57,500 bases of DNA. Origin: Cryptococcus deneoformans JEC21. Its lineage: Eukaryota; Basidiomycota; Tremellomycetes; Tremellales; Cryptococcaceae. The stretch spans positions 665,001 to 722,500 of the forward strand of contig NC_006686.1 in NCBI RefSeq assembly GCF_000091045.1, written 5' to 3'. Both the position numbers and the translations under genes were made by a program. The notes under the pieces are model-generated. The model made no database searches. It had not been told where the DNA came from and worked only from the letters and a program-made list of their open reading frames with translations. Below, in pieces: positions 34,015 to 45,289 of the stretch (its first letter is position 1; each line of letters begins with the position of its first letter).

Positions 34015-35789
34015 ATGCGTCGTCCGCGTGAATCCCTCGACTTACTGCAAGATGATGAGACGTTTAGCCAGAGTCTCGGCTTCAGGTGGTGGGTCAATCT
34101 GCACTGCATTGACGCACACCATGATATGATTTTTTATCATGATATTACATACTCCGAGTCCTCTGCCTGGCCAAAAAGAGAACAAAAAGGTCCTTCGAAG
34201 GTGATCTTGGATGACCCGAGTTTACATGTACAAGGATCAGTCGTATATGTTTGGGAAGGCCAATTCAAGGGCTATCACGTCAGTACAGAAGATTTATTTG
34301 TGAGTCTACTTCGTAGAAAACTAGCGCACTTACTATACTGATACTCCCATTCCGCTCCTCTAGATTCAAGTCGAGGAGCGAGCAAAGAAGCAATATTTCA
34401 GTCAAGAGGAATGTTTTGCTTCAGGTCTTTTGGGGACTTTTGATCAAATTGAGCAGTTCAAGATGGCTAATCCTTGTAAGCTCAATCTCATCAGTTAATT
34501 TAAGAGTTTCGAGCTAAGTTTCGCGAAAAGACTCTCATGACCATTATTATCCCTCTAGTATGGCTTCGATCGACGACGACAGGGCCTCACCTGTGTTCCC
34601 TGATTTAACTCAACACACTACTTTGGGCCAAAACATAGGTACTGCTTTGAAGTCTGCTCACAAGATCCACTTTTCGTCTGCTCTGCCCGAGATGCGAATC
34701 ACCTCGCCCGGTCCTATCAAACCCAACAAAGCCATCGATACTGAACCCGGCGAATCGGACAGTGACTCCCCTTCCCACAAGAACATGAATCTACCTGGAA
34801 ACTATCGCAGATCGCCTATCGGTCCCCAGCGTCTGTTCAGTCACAATTCAACTCATTACAGTAATAACAGAATCAGTCTCGAGGCCAAACTCGATGCAAG
34901 AGAAGCCAACCTGCTCAAGCGCGAGGCATTTGTGAAGAGACGGGAGGTAGAGATTGTGAAACGTGAACACGAGTTTGAGCAACGTCTCTACTCGGCCGAA
35001 GAAGCATCCCGCAAGCGAGACGCTAAACTGTCTGATCGCGAAGCGATTCTCAGAGCTTGTGAAGAGAGACTTGGCCGGAAATGGGACAAGTTATGTGACA
35101 ATGAAGTCGAAGTCTTCGAACTGAAACAAAATGCCCGGGAACGATTTCAGCTTTTAGAAGAAGTGGAGGAGATTAACGGGTTCCTCAGAGCCAAGCTCGA
35201 GCCCGTATGCCAATGCATCCGAACCCCTCATTCACCTGCCTGGGGTACTGGTAACGTCATCCGTCCTCAAGTCCAACTTCGCTACCCTGTCTGGGTCACT
35301 GTTATAGGTAAAGACAGGAAAGACAAAGCAGTCCGCGTGCTGTCCATTACTGGTATTCCCACTGAGGCCAATGTGGCGAGGACTGCGGCCACAGAATTCA
35401 AAAACTGGGCGTTGCCTTTTGGCCATATCTATCGCATCAGACTGAACAACAATTGTTCCGAGAAGCTGAGCAAATGGGCCTCTACGGAAGCAAAATTGAT
35501 CGATAGATATGGCTTTGAAATGTTTTTCCAGAGAGTAGGGGAAAACACCTTCGTCAGGTTTGGCCCAATGTTGGATATTATTTTTGAACCTGTTAGCCCT
35601 AATGTCGACATTTCGACACCCGTTCCAATTCCTTTCGCTTCAGCCAGCACAGGATCCATTCCAGGAAATGGGCAAACAAGCAAGATCAAGAAGGAAAAAG
35701 TAAAGATAACGCCAAAATTCCCTCCCGCCATTGCGGGTCTTGCGAGAAACCAGCAAAAACCTGTGCCCGAAGTGTCGCCAATGGAATGA
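34015..35789 (+). CDS. Coiled-coil protein of unknown function
   Basis: The best-fitting model has exons 34015-34299, 34364-34475 and 34639-35789, which keep frame exactly and give 515 residues. The N-terminal part (RWWVNLHCIDAHHDMIFYHD; VYVWEGQFKGYHVSTEDLF) looks like a compact folded domain. A Ser/Pro-rich linker leads to a long heptad-rich coil of about 100 residues (EAKLDAREANLLKREAFVKR onward, 34880-35190), and then a second possible domain with VWVTVIGKDRKDKAVRVLSI and FEMFFQRVGENTFVRFGP. I recognise no family. An alternative is a separate gene starting at the ATG at 34560 (409 residues), because the obvious acceptor at 34559 breaks the frame with the upstream exons. The tail is Lys/Pro-rich. 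Neighbour genes give no clue to its job. Confidence 0.65.
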
Positions 35790-35951
35790 GCTTGACCATC
35801 TTTGAACGAAGCGGCGGAAATAGAAGTGAAAACTGCGTGTTCCCAGTTGTATGATAAAGAACTGTATGCATCCAGATTGTGTGGGTTTTCATGTTCATTC
35901 GGTTAAAAAAATGCCGGCATCATTATTATCTACAGATTTAGGCCCCAGTTA

Positions 35952-37085
35952 TCAAGTGCGACCCATCAGTCTCTTCACCAGTGCTATCCAGCCTGAGGGC
36001 AATTTCCCTTCAGGCCGTTCTTCAGAGACATCACTTTTTAGCTTCATGCGGGCTTTGAAATCCCCCGGACTTTCGAATTTCTTTAGTGCCCATAAACCCC
36101 TCTTTGCGTTTCTGGATATACGATGAGCTGATTGATCATTTGTGCCGCACTGTCCCACTGGAGTCTCATATAACTAACCTGGCTTCTGCCTCTACTTTCA
36201 ACATTTCATCGAGACCCCATGGACCATAATCAGCTCCTCCTGCTTTGTATACCACAGCCATGCCTTCCCTTAACATCATAAGAGGCAAAGGCCTATCCCA
36301 CCAAAACCTTCGGGAGATATACGGCACAGCGACCTTTGTCCATAAAGTCAGCTGCGCCTTTTTCAAATGGTTCAGAAACGGCTACTGACGATTCTGTTAT
36401 ACTGATCTTTAGCCAAAAGCTGGCAACGCATGCGCTTGCCCAAGATGGTAGCTCTTAACCACTCGAGAGATTCTCTAGCATGGGGCTGTGCGGGGTTACC
36501 GAAGTGGGCGTTTTCGGGAGCATCTACGCCAGCTATACGGATACTGATGGTTTCGTTTCTCAGCCCTAAAATTGATATCAAACTCCATTATGGGAAGATC
36601 AATAGCGGGCACCTACCCTTTTGAGTTGTAGGTACAGAACGGATCTTCAATGGATATTGAAAGAAGGGCCCCGGCGTATGATATAGCCGCAAATTATCTG
36701 TAGAGAGAAGCTCATCAGAAACGTGACTGATGTCCAGCTATAAAGAAACTTGCCTCCATCTCCGACGCTACACATAGTTCACATCAGTGATAGCGCAGAT
36801 GAGATTAAACAAGGCGACAAACCTCGTCACAATACCCTTGACCCAGGTTTTCCGTCTTAAAAGCTCGCTCGTTACGTAGTCGGCATTCTTGATACGTCTC
36901 CAATACCTCCGGTAGCCCATAACACCTAAAAGTGTAAAGGCACTTGCTCCCACAGCGGATACTATGCCTATGAAGACCGGATCTTCGCCGAGATTACCGC
37001 TCCAAGCAGAGGAGCTGGCGTGGGGCGGCTCGGACGAAAGTTGCTGGTGCTGAGGATTTTTTTGGGGTGAGTATGAGGCGGACAT
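35952..37085 (-). CDS. LCL3: Lcl3-type membrane-anchored staphylococcal-nuclease-like endonuclease
   Basis: The start at 37085 gives [20 protein letters not shown], then a transmembrane helix ([20 protein letters not shown]) followed by [13 protein letters not shown], the usual Lcl3 N-terminal layout. The SNase domain spans several exons: [11 protein letters not shown], the calcium/active-site strand [20 protein letters not shown] (36500-36560), then [29 protein letters not shown] and [10 protein letters not shown], with a C-terminal [20 protein letters not shown]. Length is about 290 residues, normal for the family. Yeast Lcl3 is reported as mitochondrial; its substrate is not settled. The gene is divergent from FHIP with only 193 nt between start codons. 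Confidence 0.9.
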
Positions 37086-37278
37086 GAGGGATGTTGGGTG
37101 ACCAGGAGGCTACTGGTGGGCGAGAGAGAAACGGAGGAGTAAAGAGGAGCAAAAGTCGAGGGAGCGGCAAAGTCGCGTCAAACGAAGGAGACGCGACGTG
37201 TTGATGATGTTCGTTCGTTCTTCGTTCGTTGGCTGCTTCGTTGCACACTCAATTCATCACTCTTCAGTTCCACCATCC
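37086..37278. promoter_or_regulatory. Short bidirectional promoter LCL3/FHIP
   Basis: 193 nt between two start codons. It contains TTCGTTCG-type direct repeats at 37209-37230 (GTTCGTTCGTTCTTCGTTCG), which may be a simple repeat or a binding-site cluster. Confidence 0.55.
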
Positions 37279-40200
37279 ATGGATGTCTCCAGCTTCTTCA
37301 CTCGCCTCTTGCAGGTCCCCAAGCACCCTCCCAGCACAGCACGGCCAGACCATCTCGAAGACTTTGACAGTGCATGGCAGAGCATAAAGGTGTGCAAAGG
37401 ACCGTCGAAGCGCCAATAGTAGAACATATAGCTCATAAAACAACAGGAGACTTTGGAACATCCGGATGAGAGGCAATTGGTGCGGTAAGATGAGCTCAAA
37501 ACAGTCGAATGAGGAGACTCGCTGACTTTGAGAACAGAGGAATTTCTTCGACAGAGGTACCCGTACACCTTAGACATATTGTCGATGCTCTTGTGTATGA
37601 GAGTAACAGGACTGACGAGGAGTGAGTTGCATATGGTTTAAACCTGAACTTTATGCCTTTTTACTGAACAATTAATAAAGTACTACTGGGGTCTGCCTGG
37701 AATACTTTTTGAAGAACGATATATTGGCCCATCTGGAGAGACTTTGTGAGGCGGACCGCCCACATGGCATCAAGGGTAAACCTTTTCGACTTTGAAAGAT
37801 CTGCCAACTAATGAACCATAACCACTTAGCTGAAGTTGTCAAATCCATCAACAACCTGGTTGTTCTCCTTTCGGAACGATTCCTGGTACACAATGCGGTT
37901 CACCGACCTCTTAGGAGACTCCTCAGATCATGTATAGGTGACGAGCCCGAGGAGAAGCTAGACGGCACTCGGGTTTTCGGTGCAGCTGGGATGGCGAATG
38001 GCATGGAGAGGGGAGCAAGCAACGAGGATATCGAAGGGGATTTAGTGGACTTGATGTGTGTCTTGTGTTCAAAGATGAGAGCCTAGTAGGTTTGTCTTTA
38101 TCTAGGAGCAGATCTCAGTAACTGAATGCCTTGATAACGATACAGTCCACCTTTGCTGCTCATATTTTTTCATGATAGAGGTTGGGCTCAATCTAACAAC
38201 AATGTTTCTCAAGTTGATTCCAACTCTAATCGAGCCAGGTCTCCGACGCCGACGACCCATACCACGCTTTCGGAACTACCTACGAAGACGTCTTCCAGGG
38301 CGACTCATCAGTTTGAGTTTTTACTCTTTTCGTACCTCTTACGCTTCGTCCACCGCGAAGGCAGGCTGGGGGATTTCGCTCGTGCAGGTTTGATCTTCTT
38401 GTTTGACATTGCATTCTTGACACCTGGTGAAGAAGGAGGGGAGAATCTTTCCTCGGGCCCAGGGAACAATGGACCAGATCCCTTACAAGAAGCGAGAGAT
38501 GCTCTTGGCGAGTTTATTTTGGATGGTGATTTTGCAGACGTGATGGCTGCGGCTCTTGGAGCAGTCTACTCCCTTTTACCTACAAAACTCCAAGTGCCCT
38601 CTATATCATCGCAAGAAGTGCCAGAAGAAGATAACAAGAATATATCATCAGGGGGGATGCATCTAGGATCTGGGATGAAAAGGCAAGACGGAGAGGATAA
38701 CATTCAGTTGTCGACAGATCTACACGTCCGAACTCAGCTCGACCTCTTGCTCAAATTATTCGGCTTCCTTCAAGACATTATTCGCCGATGCAACTCCCCT
38801 ATCCTATATGCCGACCCTCATTCCGGCGCTGTGACTGTTACACACGTCTTGGGAGGAGCCATAGCTGGCGCTACACTCGACGCCATCCATTCTTCGTTTC
38901 TCGATAACGTGCTTTATCCATCTCTTCTCGAGTGTTCAAGCCATGACGGAAGCTCAGTCGCGGTGCTTACCTATCTCGACGTCCTTTTTTCCAACTTGGA
39001 TGACGGTCCTATCGTTGATCGTGTCCTATCATTTTTGCTGGATATCGACCTTTCAGACACTTGCATGCCCTTACCGGCGGTGAACTCGAAAAGAGAAAGG
39101 CAGGAAACTGGGGCTATGCGATATGTTGGTCGGATCCCCTTGAAATCGACAGAGTACTTTGCGTCCGAGGGCCGGTTCACTCTCAAGGACCTGATCTTGG
39201 ACAACCTTTGTTCCGGGCAGTGGAATTCAGTCACCGCGGCACTTTGTCTTTTACAGACTCTCCTGTCCAATCACCCGCATCAGGCTACCAGGGGCCTATT
39301 ATCCTATATTCATGAACCTGCAGCCACAGCTCTTGTTCGTAATCCCATCCCTCGCTCGCTCAATCTCCAATCGCCGGATGCGTCTTTCCTACCAAAGCCT
39401 GTCAACTTTAGCGATGCCCGAGAAGTGGAGCTCTATGGCTCTCTTTTATCTCTACTTGACCCTTTGCAGACATCTATTGAGATGTCGCCGGGGTACGTGG
39501 GCTATCTGGCAGATATGCAAACCGCTTTGGAATCCAATCCTTCATTCCGCCTCGCGCCAATCCTGCCATTTGTGGATGAAGAAGACGTGGGGGAGACTAC
39601 TTTTAACAAGGCCAGCGTGAACGGCGGTGGTGGTGGTGGTAGATTGGACGGAGATGACCCTATCCCGCATAAACTGAGTCCGGCAGATCCATTGTTGCGG
39701 GCTGTGCTTGGCGAGTTTGAGAAATTCCTGTGCAAAACGGCAGATGAGAACGTGGCCATGACCGGCGTACTCACCGCGATGGCGTCATGTCCCTATCGCG
39801 CACTTGGCGGATGGCTGCTTTACGAGAAAGAGGCCAGTGTGGGTCACATGTCTTTGGGGGGGGACGAGTCGGATTCAGATGCCAGCTCGGACGTGTCGTT
39901 TTCTCGCCATGTATCGGATGGGGATCGTGATCCGTTTGTCGGTAGGGGATCGTCCGTCGACCTTCCTGTAATCTATCAAATCCTCCGATCGCTCGTCAAG
40001 CAGATATCCCTCCTGCGGAGACAGGTCCCGCAATTTGATCGTCTTTTGAGTGAGCGTCGACAGGGTTTACTGTTTGCCGACCATTTGGACGAGGCGATGA
40101 GCATTATGCTGGATGTCGACCGGGCTGGCTCTACTGTCTTTAGCTCTCCTTCTGCAAAGAGCGGAGGAAATGAAGCGTCATCGTTATTGACGACGAGGCG

Positions 40201-40927
40201 GAAGGGGGGAGGGGGCAGAAGCAGTGCCCTGGGTCTGGCGAGCAGCATAAAGTCGTTTTTGACGCCAAAGAAGAAGACGGGTGCGCCGGGTACGCCGGGT
40301 ACGGGTACGGGTACGCCGGGTACACCGGAACTCGGTAGTCACCCCCGCCTCGGTTTATTCGCCGGGTTTTCCCCATCTCCTCTCCCACCATCCACGCCGC
40401 CCGTGTTCGCAGCGGGCCCAGCATCGGGAACGAGTTCTCCTTCCTCCTCCCTGATGTCCTCCGCAGAGCCCGCGCCCGCGCCTTTCAAAACGCATTACGA
40501 TCAAACTCGTCAAAGTGTATCCCTGTGCCTGTGCGACGAGCGCGAGCGCGAGCGCGAAGACGCGGACGCGGACGCAGAGGACGAGAGGGGGATGATCGTG
40601 ACGGGTGTATGGGGCGGCAAGGTGAAGACGACGACGACGACGACGACGACGCCGGTGTGGAGCGGGCGTCATGGTAAGCGGCGTCCGGATTTGATCCATC
40701 TGAGCAGTGTACCGGGAAAGAGTGGCGGGGCAGGCGGGGATGGGGATGTGTCGTTTTCGATGGATCCTGATGAAATCGATCAACTCGTAAAAGAGGAGGA
40801 GGATAAGCAAGTATCTCTGAGTACAGTGCTGGACAACTGTGTGATATTAGAAGAGTTTTTAAAGGAGACTGTGGCGCTCATTGTTGCTCGGAGGATGCTG
40901 GGCGTCGACCAGGTTGGGTTTATATAA
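37279..40927 (+). CDS. FHIP/RAI16-like Hook-interacting protein
   Basis: Exons 37279-37389, 37447-37485, about 37539-37621 and further ones join a large last exon from 38153; stop at 40927. It starts MDVSSFFTRLLQVPKHPPST. Conserved RAI16/FHIP blocks (PF10257 type) follow: VPVHLRHIVDALVYESNR, TTGVCLEYFLKNDILAHLER, VVKSINNLVVLLSERFLVHN, YPPLLLIFFHDRGW, FEFLLFSYLLRFVHREGRLG and LGEFEKFLCKTADENVAM. In fungi and animals FHIP joins FTS and Hook to link early endosomes to cytoplasmic dynein. The C-terminal third holds low-complexity inserts from DNA repeats (GAPGTPGTGTGTPGTPELG; a poly-Thr run; ERERERED), unlike animal FHIP. Total about 1,140 residues. It is tail-to-tail with LIS1, another dynein factor. 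Confidence 0.88.
40281..40328 (+). repeat. Coding minisatellite (GGTACGCCG / GGTACG)n
   Basis: Tandem units of GGTACG and GCCGGGTAC inside the FHIP C-terminal exon, translated as a Gly-Thr-Pro-Gly run. Unit lengths are multiples of three, so the frame is kept when copy number changes. Confidence 0.8.
40628..40651 (+). repeat. (ACG)8 coding microsatellite
   Basis: Eight ACG triplets encoding poly-Thr in the FHIP C-terminal exon. A GCGAGC-type hexamer repeat coding ERERERE lies just upstream at about 40537-40560. Confidence 0.85.
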
Positions 40928-41107
40928 AAGGAAAGACATGTTTATACTGTTGCATCTCGATATGGAGAGTGTTGTAAATCCGCCGAAAACATGCGACTGA
41001 ATGTGGGAAAGGGGGTATGGAGATAGATAAAAAGCCCGGGAGGTATTTCTATAAATACGTTTTTTACAAATATAATGCTGATATATCGGGGTGAAGGAAA
41101 AATCGTG

Positions 41108-42765
41108 CTAGGGTGTCCAGACCTGTGGGTGGTTGAGTGTTTGGTGTTTTGAGAGATGAAAACGAACCAACCTTGATCGTTTGGTCTACCGACCCGGTGG
41201 CCAAGACGTTTATTCTTCTCGGTTCTTTACTCGACGCATCGCCATTCACCTTTTCTATACCCCCGCTCGCGCCGACGGCCCTGCCCCAGGTCATGGACGT
41301 GACAAAATGACTGTGCGCTTCTATCGTTTTCGTGCATCGGCCGTTTGCGAGGTCCCATACCTTGATGGTCTTGTCGTCCGAGGCGGAGAGGAGGTATTTG
41401 CCGGACGGGTGGAAGACGAGTGCGCGGATCCAGTTATCGTGGCCGACCTGTTGTGAGTGTGAGGGTGAGTGTTAGGGGGACGACGGGGTGAGGGGACGAC
41501 GGGACGTACGAGTGTGCGTAGACATTGACCGGAAAGGGCATCCCACAGCTTTATAGTTTTATCTCGGGATCCTGTAGCGGCGTAGACACCGGGCGACTTT
41601 GCTCTCGTATCGCGTGGTGCTGGCGGCTGTTGCGGGTTGTGTCAGCGACTGTGTCAGCGACGACCGATGATATGCAAAAGAAGGGATACTTTTAAACCGG
41701 CTAGTTCTCTGATCGCAGGGTAGGCGTTGACAGGCGCAAACACGGCGCATTCAACGACATGCTCGTGTCCACGGAGCTCCATCTTGGTCTCGCCGGTTGA
41801 AAAGTCCCATATACGTGATGTCTACGGGGTGTGTCAGCGAAAAGCGCATGGCGGAGACAAACAACTTGCCTGGTCGTTTGATGCGCTGACGAGCCACCGC
41901 CCGTCCTCTGAGGGAACGGCCTCTCTCACCCATTCGGCGTGGCCCGAGAAGGTCTTGATGCAGTAGCTGGTGCGCGTGAGTTTCGTCTGGCAGATAGACG
42001 GCGACGTACCCGCTGGAGACTTGCCATACCCTGATAGTCTTGTCGCGGCTGGCGGAGACGAGCGTCTCGCCATCGGGCATGAAGCGCACGCTGGAGACGG
42101 AATGGTCGTGGCCGTGGAGGGTCTTGACGTTTGTGTACTGGTTGGCGGTGTCCCAGAGCTTGAGGGTGAGGTCGGAGGAGCATGTGGCTGGCGGTGAGCG
42201 CTGCGCGGCACAGGAAGAGACTCACCCATGAGGCCGCCCCGCGGGTCAAAGTCGACGTCCATGACGGCCTTTGTGTGGCCCTTGAGGGTGCGCTCCATGT
42301 CGCCGGCCTCCCAGTCCCAGAGCTTGACGGTGGCGTCCTCGCTGGCGCTGGCGAGGAGGGTCCATGTGGGGTGGAATGCGAGGCGTGTGACGGGTGCGCG
42401 GTGGGAGGCGAGGGTGTGGCGGGGGGGCGGGCGGGGGAGGAAGGGGCCGGGGGCGGCGGGGCGGGCGGCGGCTGCGAGTTCTGCGAGGAGGGCTGCGTTG
42501 CGGTTCTCGAGGTCGATGACCTTTTTCTGGAGGCGGATGACGCTTGTCCACTTTTTCTCGAGGAGGCCGACTGCCCTGTCGCGGGGGTCGACGTCGGCGA
42601 GCGCGGCGTCGTGCTGGAGGGCGGCGTAGGCGTTGTGCATCCCCGCGGCGTGCAGGTAGGCGAGCATTGCGCGGTGGCTGGGGGGGGGGGGGAGTCAGCG
42701 GGAGTCAGCGGGGGAGTTGAGCGCACTCACAGCTCGTCTTTCTGGCGGTCGGACAGCGCGGCCAT
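41108..42765 (-). CDS. PAC1: Nuclear distribution protein PAC1/LIS1, WD40 dynein regulator
   Basis: The start at 42765 gives [20 protein letters not shown], the LisH motif; the CT|C codon across intron 1 keeps frame. A coiled coil follows ([20 protein letters not shown]), then seven WD40 repeats, of which clear ones are [73 protein letters not shown] and [18 protein letters not shown]. The last codons are KVWTP followed by the stop at 41108, as in other LIS1 proteins. LIS1 binds the dynein motor and is needed for nuclear migration and endosome transport. Its 5' half is extremely GC-rich with Ala/Pro expansions ([18 protein letters not shown]), and intron 1 has a 13-nt G run; the 3' half has ordinary composition. 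It is divergent from the isomerase gene with a 98-nt promoter. Confidence 0.93.
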
Positions 42766-42863
42766 CGTGTGTGGAGAGAAGAGCGAGCCGCGGATTGTTT
42801 TTACTTTTGACTCCCCCCGGCTCCCCCACTTTTGACTACTCCCCCCCCCCAACTCCCCCCCCG
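42766..42863. promoter_or_regulatory. 98-nt divergent promoter in a GC peak
   Basis: Separates the LIS1 and isomerase start codons. It carries CTCCCCCC-type repeats and C runs (42841-42850 and 42855-42862), with one AT-richer patch at 42793-42810 (GATTGTTTTTACTTTT). It must serve both genes. Confidence 0.6.
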
Positions 42864-44086
42864 ATGAAACTGCACACAGCGTCCAGCCCCGCACCCGGCG
42901 TGCTGCTCCTCCAGTTCAACAGGTGCGTCGCCCACACTCACTCCCCCGCCCCCCGCTAACCCCCCCCCGGGCCGCCCGTACACGCGTTCAACGATGAGCA
43001 CGTCGCACCTCCCCCCGCCCCGCTGACCCCGCAGGATGTGGACAGAACTCGCCCACATCGTCCGCCACGCCTCCGCTGACCCCGCCATACGCGTCCTCGT
43101 CCTCAGCTCCACCTCGGACGCCGCCTTCACCGCCGGCCTGGACCGTGCGTCCCCCCCCCTCCCCCCCCGCTGACCCTGCCCATAGTCAACTCCCAGTCCC
43201 TCCTCGCCGCCCCTGCCGCCGACCCCGCCCGCAAGGCCCTCGCCCTCCACGCCCACCTCCGTGCCTTCCAGGCAGCCGTCTCCTCCCTCTCCGCCTGCCG
43301 CCAGCCCGTCATCTGCGCCCTCCACGGCTTCGCCCTCGGCCTCGCCATAGACATTGCAGCCGCATGCGATATCCGTCTGTGCGCGTCCGACACCCAGTTT
43401 GGCGTGTCCGAGGTCAACGTCGGCCTCGCCGCGGATATCGGCTCCCTGCAGCGCCTGCCCAAGGTCACCGGCAACGACAGTAAAGTCAGGGAACTCGCTC
43501 TCACGGGACGAGCCTTTGGTCCCAGAGAGGCAGAGCAAATGGGCTTTGTCAGCGAGGTCGTCGACGGTGGCAGGGCCCAAGTCGTTGGTCAGTTGCGTGT
43601 CTCAAGAGTTACGCATTCTCACCAAACACAGCCGTCGCCATCGAAAAGGCCAAGGTTATCGCCTCGAGGAGCCCAATCGCTGTCATCAGCACAAAACATG
43701 TACTGAATCGTGAGCAACGCTTCCTCTGCCTGTACAAGTCTCCGCTCTTTTCTTATGCGATTGAAAGATGCGCGCGACCATACGTGAGTCATCGCCTCTG
43801 CCTTCTGGCGACGTTTCCTGACAGCCAAAAGCGTCGAACAAGGTCTGCAGTACGTCGCTGCATGGAACATGTAAGTCGTACGCATCCTCCCGCCTCGACC
43901 ACATCGCTCATCCACCCAGGTCCATGCTCCAATCAAGCGTACGTGTGCTATTCTCCCCCGACGCCCACCTTGACACGCGGGACACTAATTGACTCGTGGA
44001 TGAATCAGGATACCGCCAAAGCCATGTCGGCCACAAGGAACAAGGAGTCTGTCACGTTCCCAGGTTTCAGCGACGCAAAGCTCTAA
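42864..44086 (+). CDS. Delta(3,5)-Delta(2,4)-dienoyl-CoA isomerase, peroxisomal (crotonase family)
   Basis: Exon 1 (42864-42922) encodes MKLHTASSPAPGVLLLQFNR. The next family block PPVHAFNDE is encoded at 42971-42997, flanked by a GG in place of the AG acceptor and a GC donor; it keeps frame on both sides and rejoins at 43035 (MWTELAHIVRHA). Then come AAFTAGLDLNSQS, the oxyanion-hole region ALHGFALGLAIDIAAACDIR, and the isomerase signature SEVNVGLAADIGSLQRLPKV, with the Glu and Asp that carry out proton transfer in rat ECH1. The C terminus is FPGFSDAKL, a peroxisomal PTS1 tripeptide. So it likely isomerises dienoyl-CoA from unsaturated fatty acids in peroxisomal beta-oxidation. The first 600 nt are very GC-rich with C-run introns as short as 37 nt. 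Confidence 0.88.
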
Positions 44087-44169
44087 TTCAATCACTCGCT
44101 TAATCTTGTCTGTACTGTATGTCATGTAGGAATGTAATGAATCGAAAAATGCATCGTGTCCTTGACCCT

Positions 44170-45289
44170 TTACGCCGATTTTGAGCTGCCCAAAGCAGCC
44201 TTTAGCATCTCCAAATCCTCCAACTTGGCATCTTCCTCCGCCACCCCTTCCGCCCCTTCTGCCGGCGGCATCTCTCCCGCCGCAGGGATAGCAGCCAACA
44301 GATCACCTTGTCCTTGCGCGCCCACTCTCAGCGGTTCAGGCATCTTCCATTTAGCCACGTAATTCTGCCCCCTGGAGAACCCGCCGGCACCCGCACCGGG
44401 GATAGATGAAGGTGGCACAGTGTTTGACCACTGCCATCGAGGCTGTTCACGATACTTGACACGGGAGGAACCGGAAGAGGAAGAGGAAGAAGCGGTGAAT
44501 GGTCTCAAACTTTCGAGCGCCTTTTCTTCAAGGTTGAATGCGCGTTCCTAACCCCATTGTCAGTTTTCCCACTCCCTCTTTTCCACACGACGACAACGCA
44601 CAAAGACATCCGGCTTGAACTCTGCTCCATAGTGTCGCGCCTCAATCTCCGCCGCCAAAGTCGCCAGCTGATGCCTGCCCCTCAACGACACAAACTCTTC
44701 AGTCGCAAGCGCGTACGCTTCTGAAATCGAAACATTCCGCGTGTTTCTCACATTGATCACAAACTCGATACAGCTAATCCCGTCAGCCCGATGTAGGAAG
44801 AAGAAGAATAAATTAAAAAAGAAAAAACGCTCACTCCTCGACGGTGGGATACAACCCCCTCTGCTCCAAACTCGTCCATTCCTCCCCCCCCACCTTTTCC
44901 CGCACATCAATCTCCACGCCTTCCACCATACTCACCGGCCTCAACGCCTCAAACGGAAAATCCTTGAAAAACTGCCTGCGCACCCAATCTTCCTCGTACG
45001 CAATCTTTAGCGGTCGTCCCTTTCGCTGCTTGTACCCCCGCAACCTGTCCCGCCGCTCCAGTTCTCCGGCAGGAATCGGCGCCGTGTCGATAAATTGGCC
45101 GCCCCCGTCGCCGCTGCCACCGCCGGGGAGCTTGGCGGAAACACGCGGACGGGATTTCACTTGGTAGGGCGGGAGCTGGGGAGGAGGGTGCGCAAGCGCC
45201 GGGTTGTACCACGTAGGAGGGCTCGAGATCACTTGGCCTTGCAAAAGGCGCGATACGGCCGAGGGTACCTGGGAAGGGATTCGACGCAT
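44170..45289 (-). CDS. RSM25: Mitochondrial small ribosomal subunit protein mS23 (Rsm25)
   Basis: The start at 45289 gives MRRIPSQVPSAVSRLLQGQV and then SSPPTWYNPALAHPPP, the conserved N terminus of fungal Rsm25/mS23. Further blocks are IAYEEDWVRRQFFKDFPFEA, RPVSMVEGVEIDVREKV, EFVINVRNTRNVSISEAYAL and ALATEEFVSLRGRHQLATLA. Three exons with introns near 44549-44605 and 44775-44833. The tail after about residue 240 is Ala/Glu/Gly-rich and specific to this lineage (GEMPPAEGAEGVAEEDAKLE); it ends SSKSA. The protein is part of the mitochondrial small subunit. It is convergent with the isomerase gene (83 nt between stops) and followed upstream by aconitase on the same strand. Confidence 0.85.

Noticed and set aside
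42182..42835. 217-codon Gly/Glu-rich plus-strand frame
   Set aside because: Antisense of LIS1; GC-rich DNA has few stop codons.
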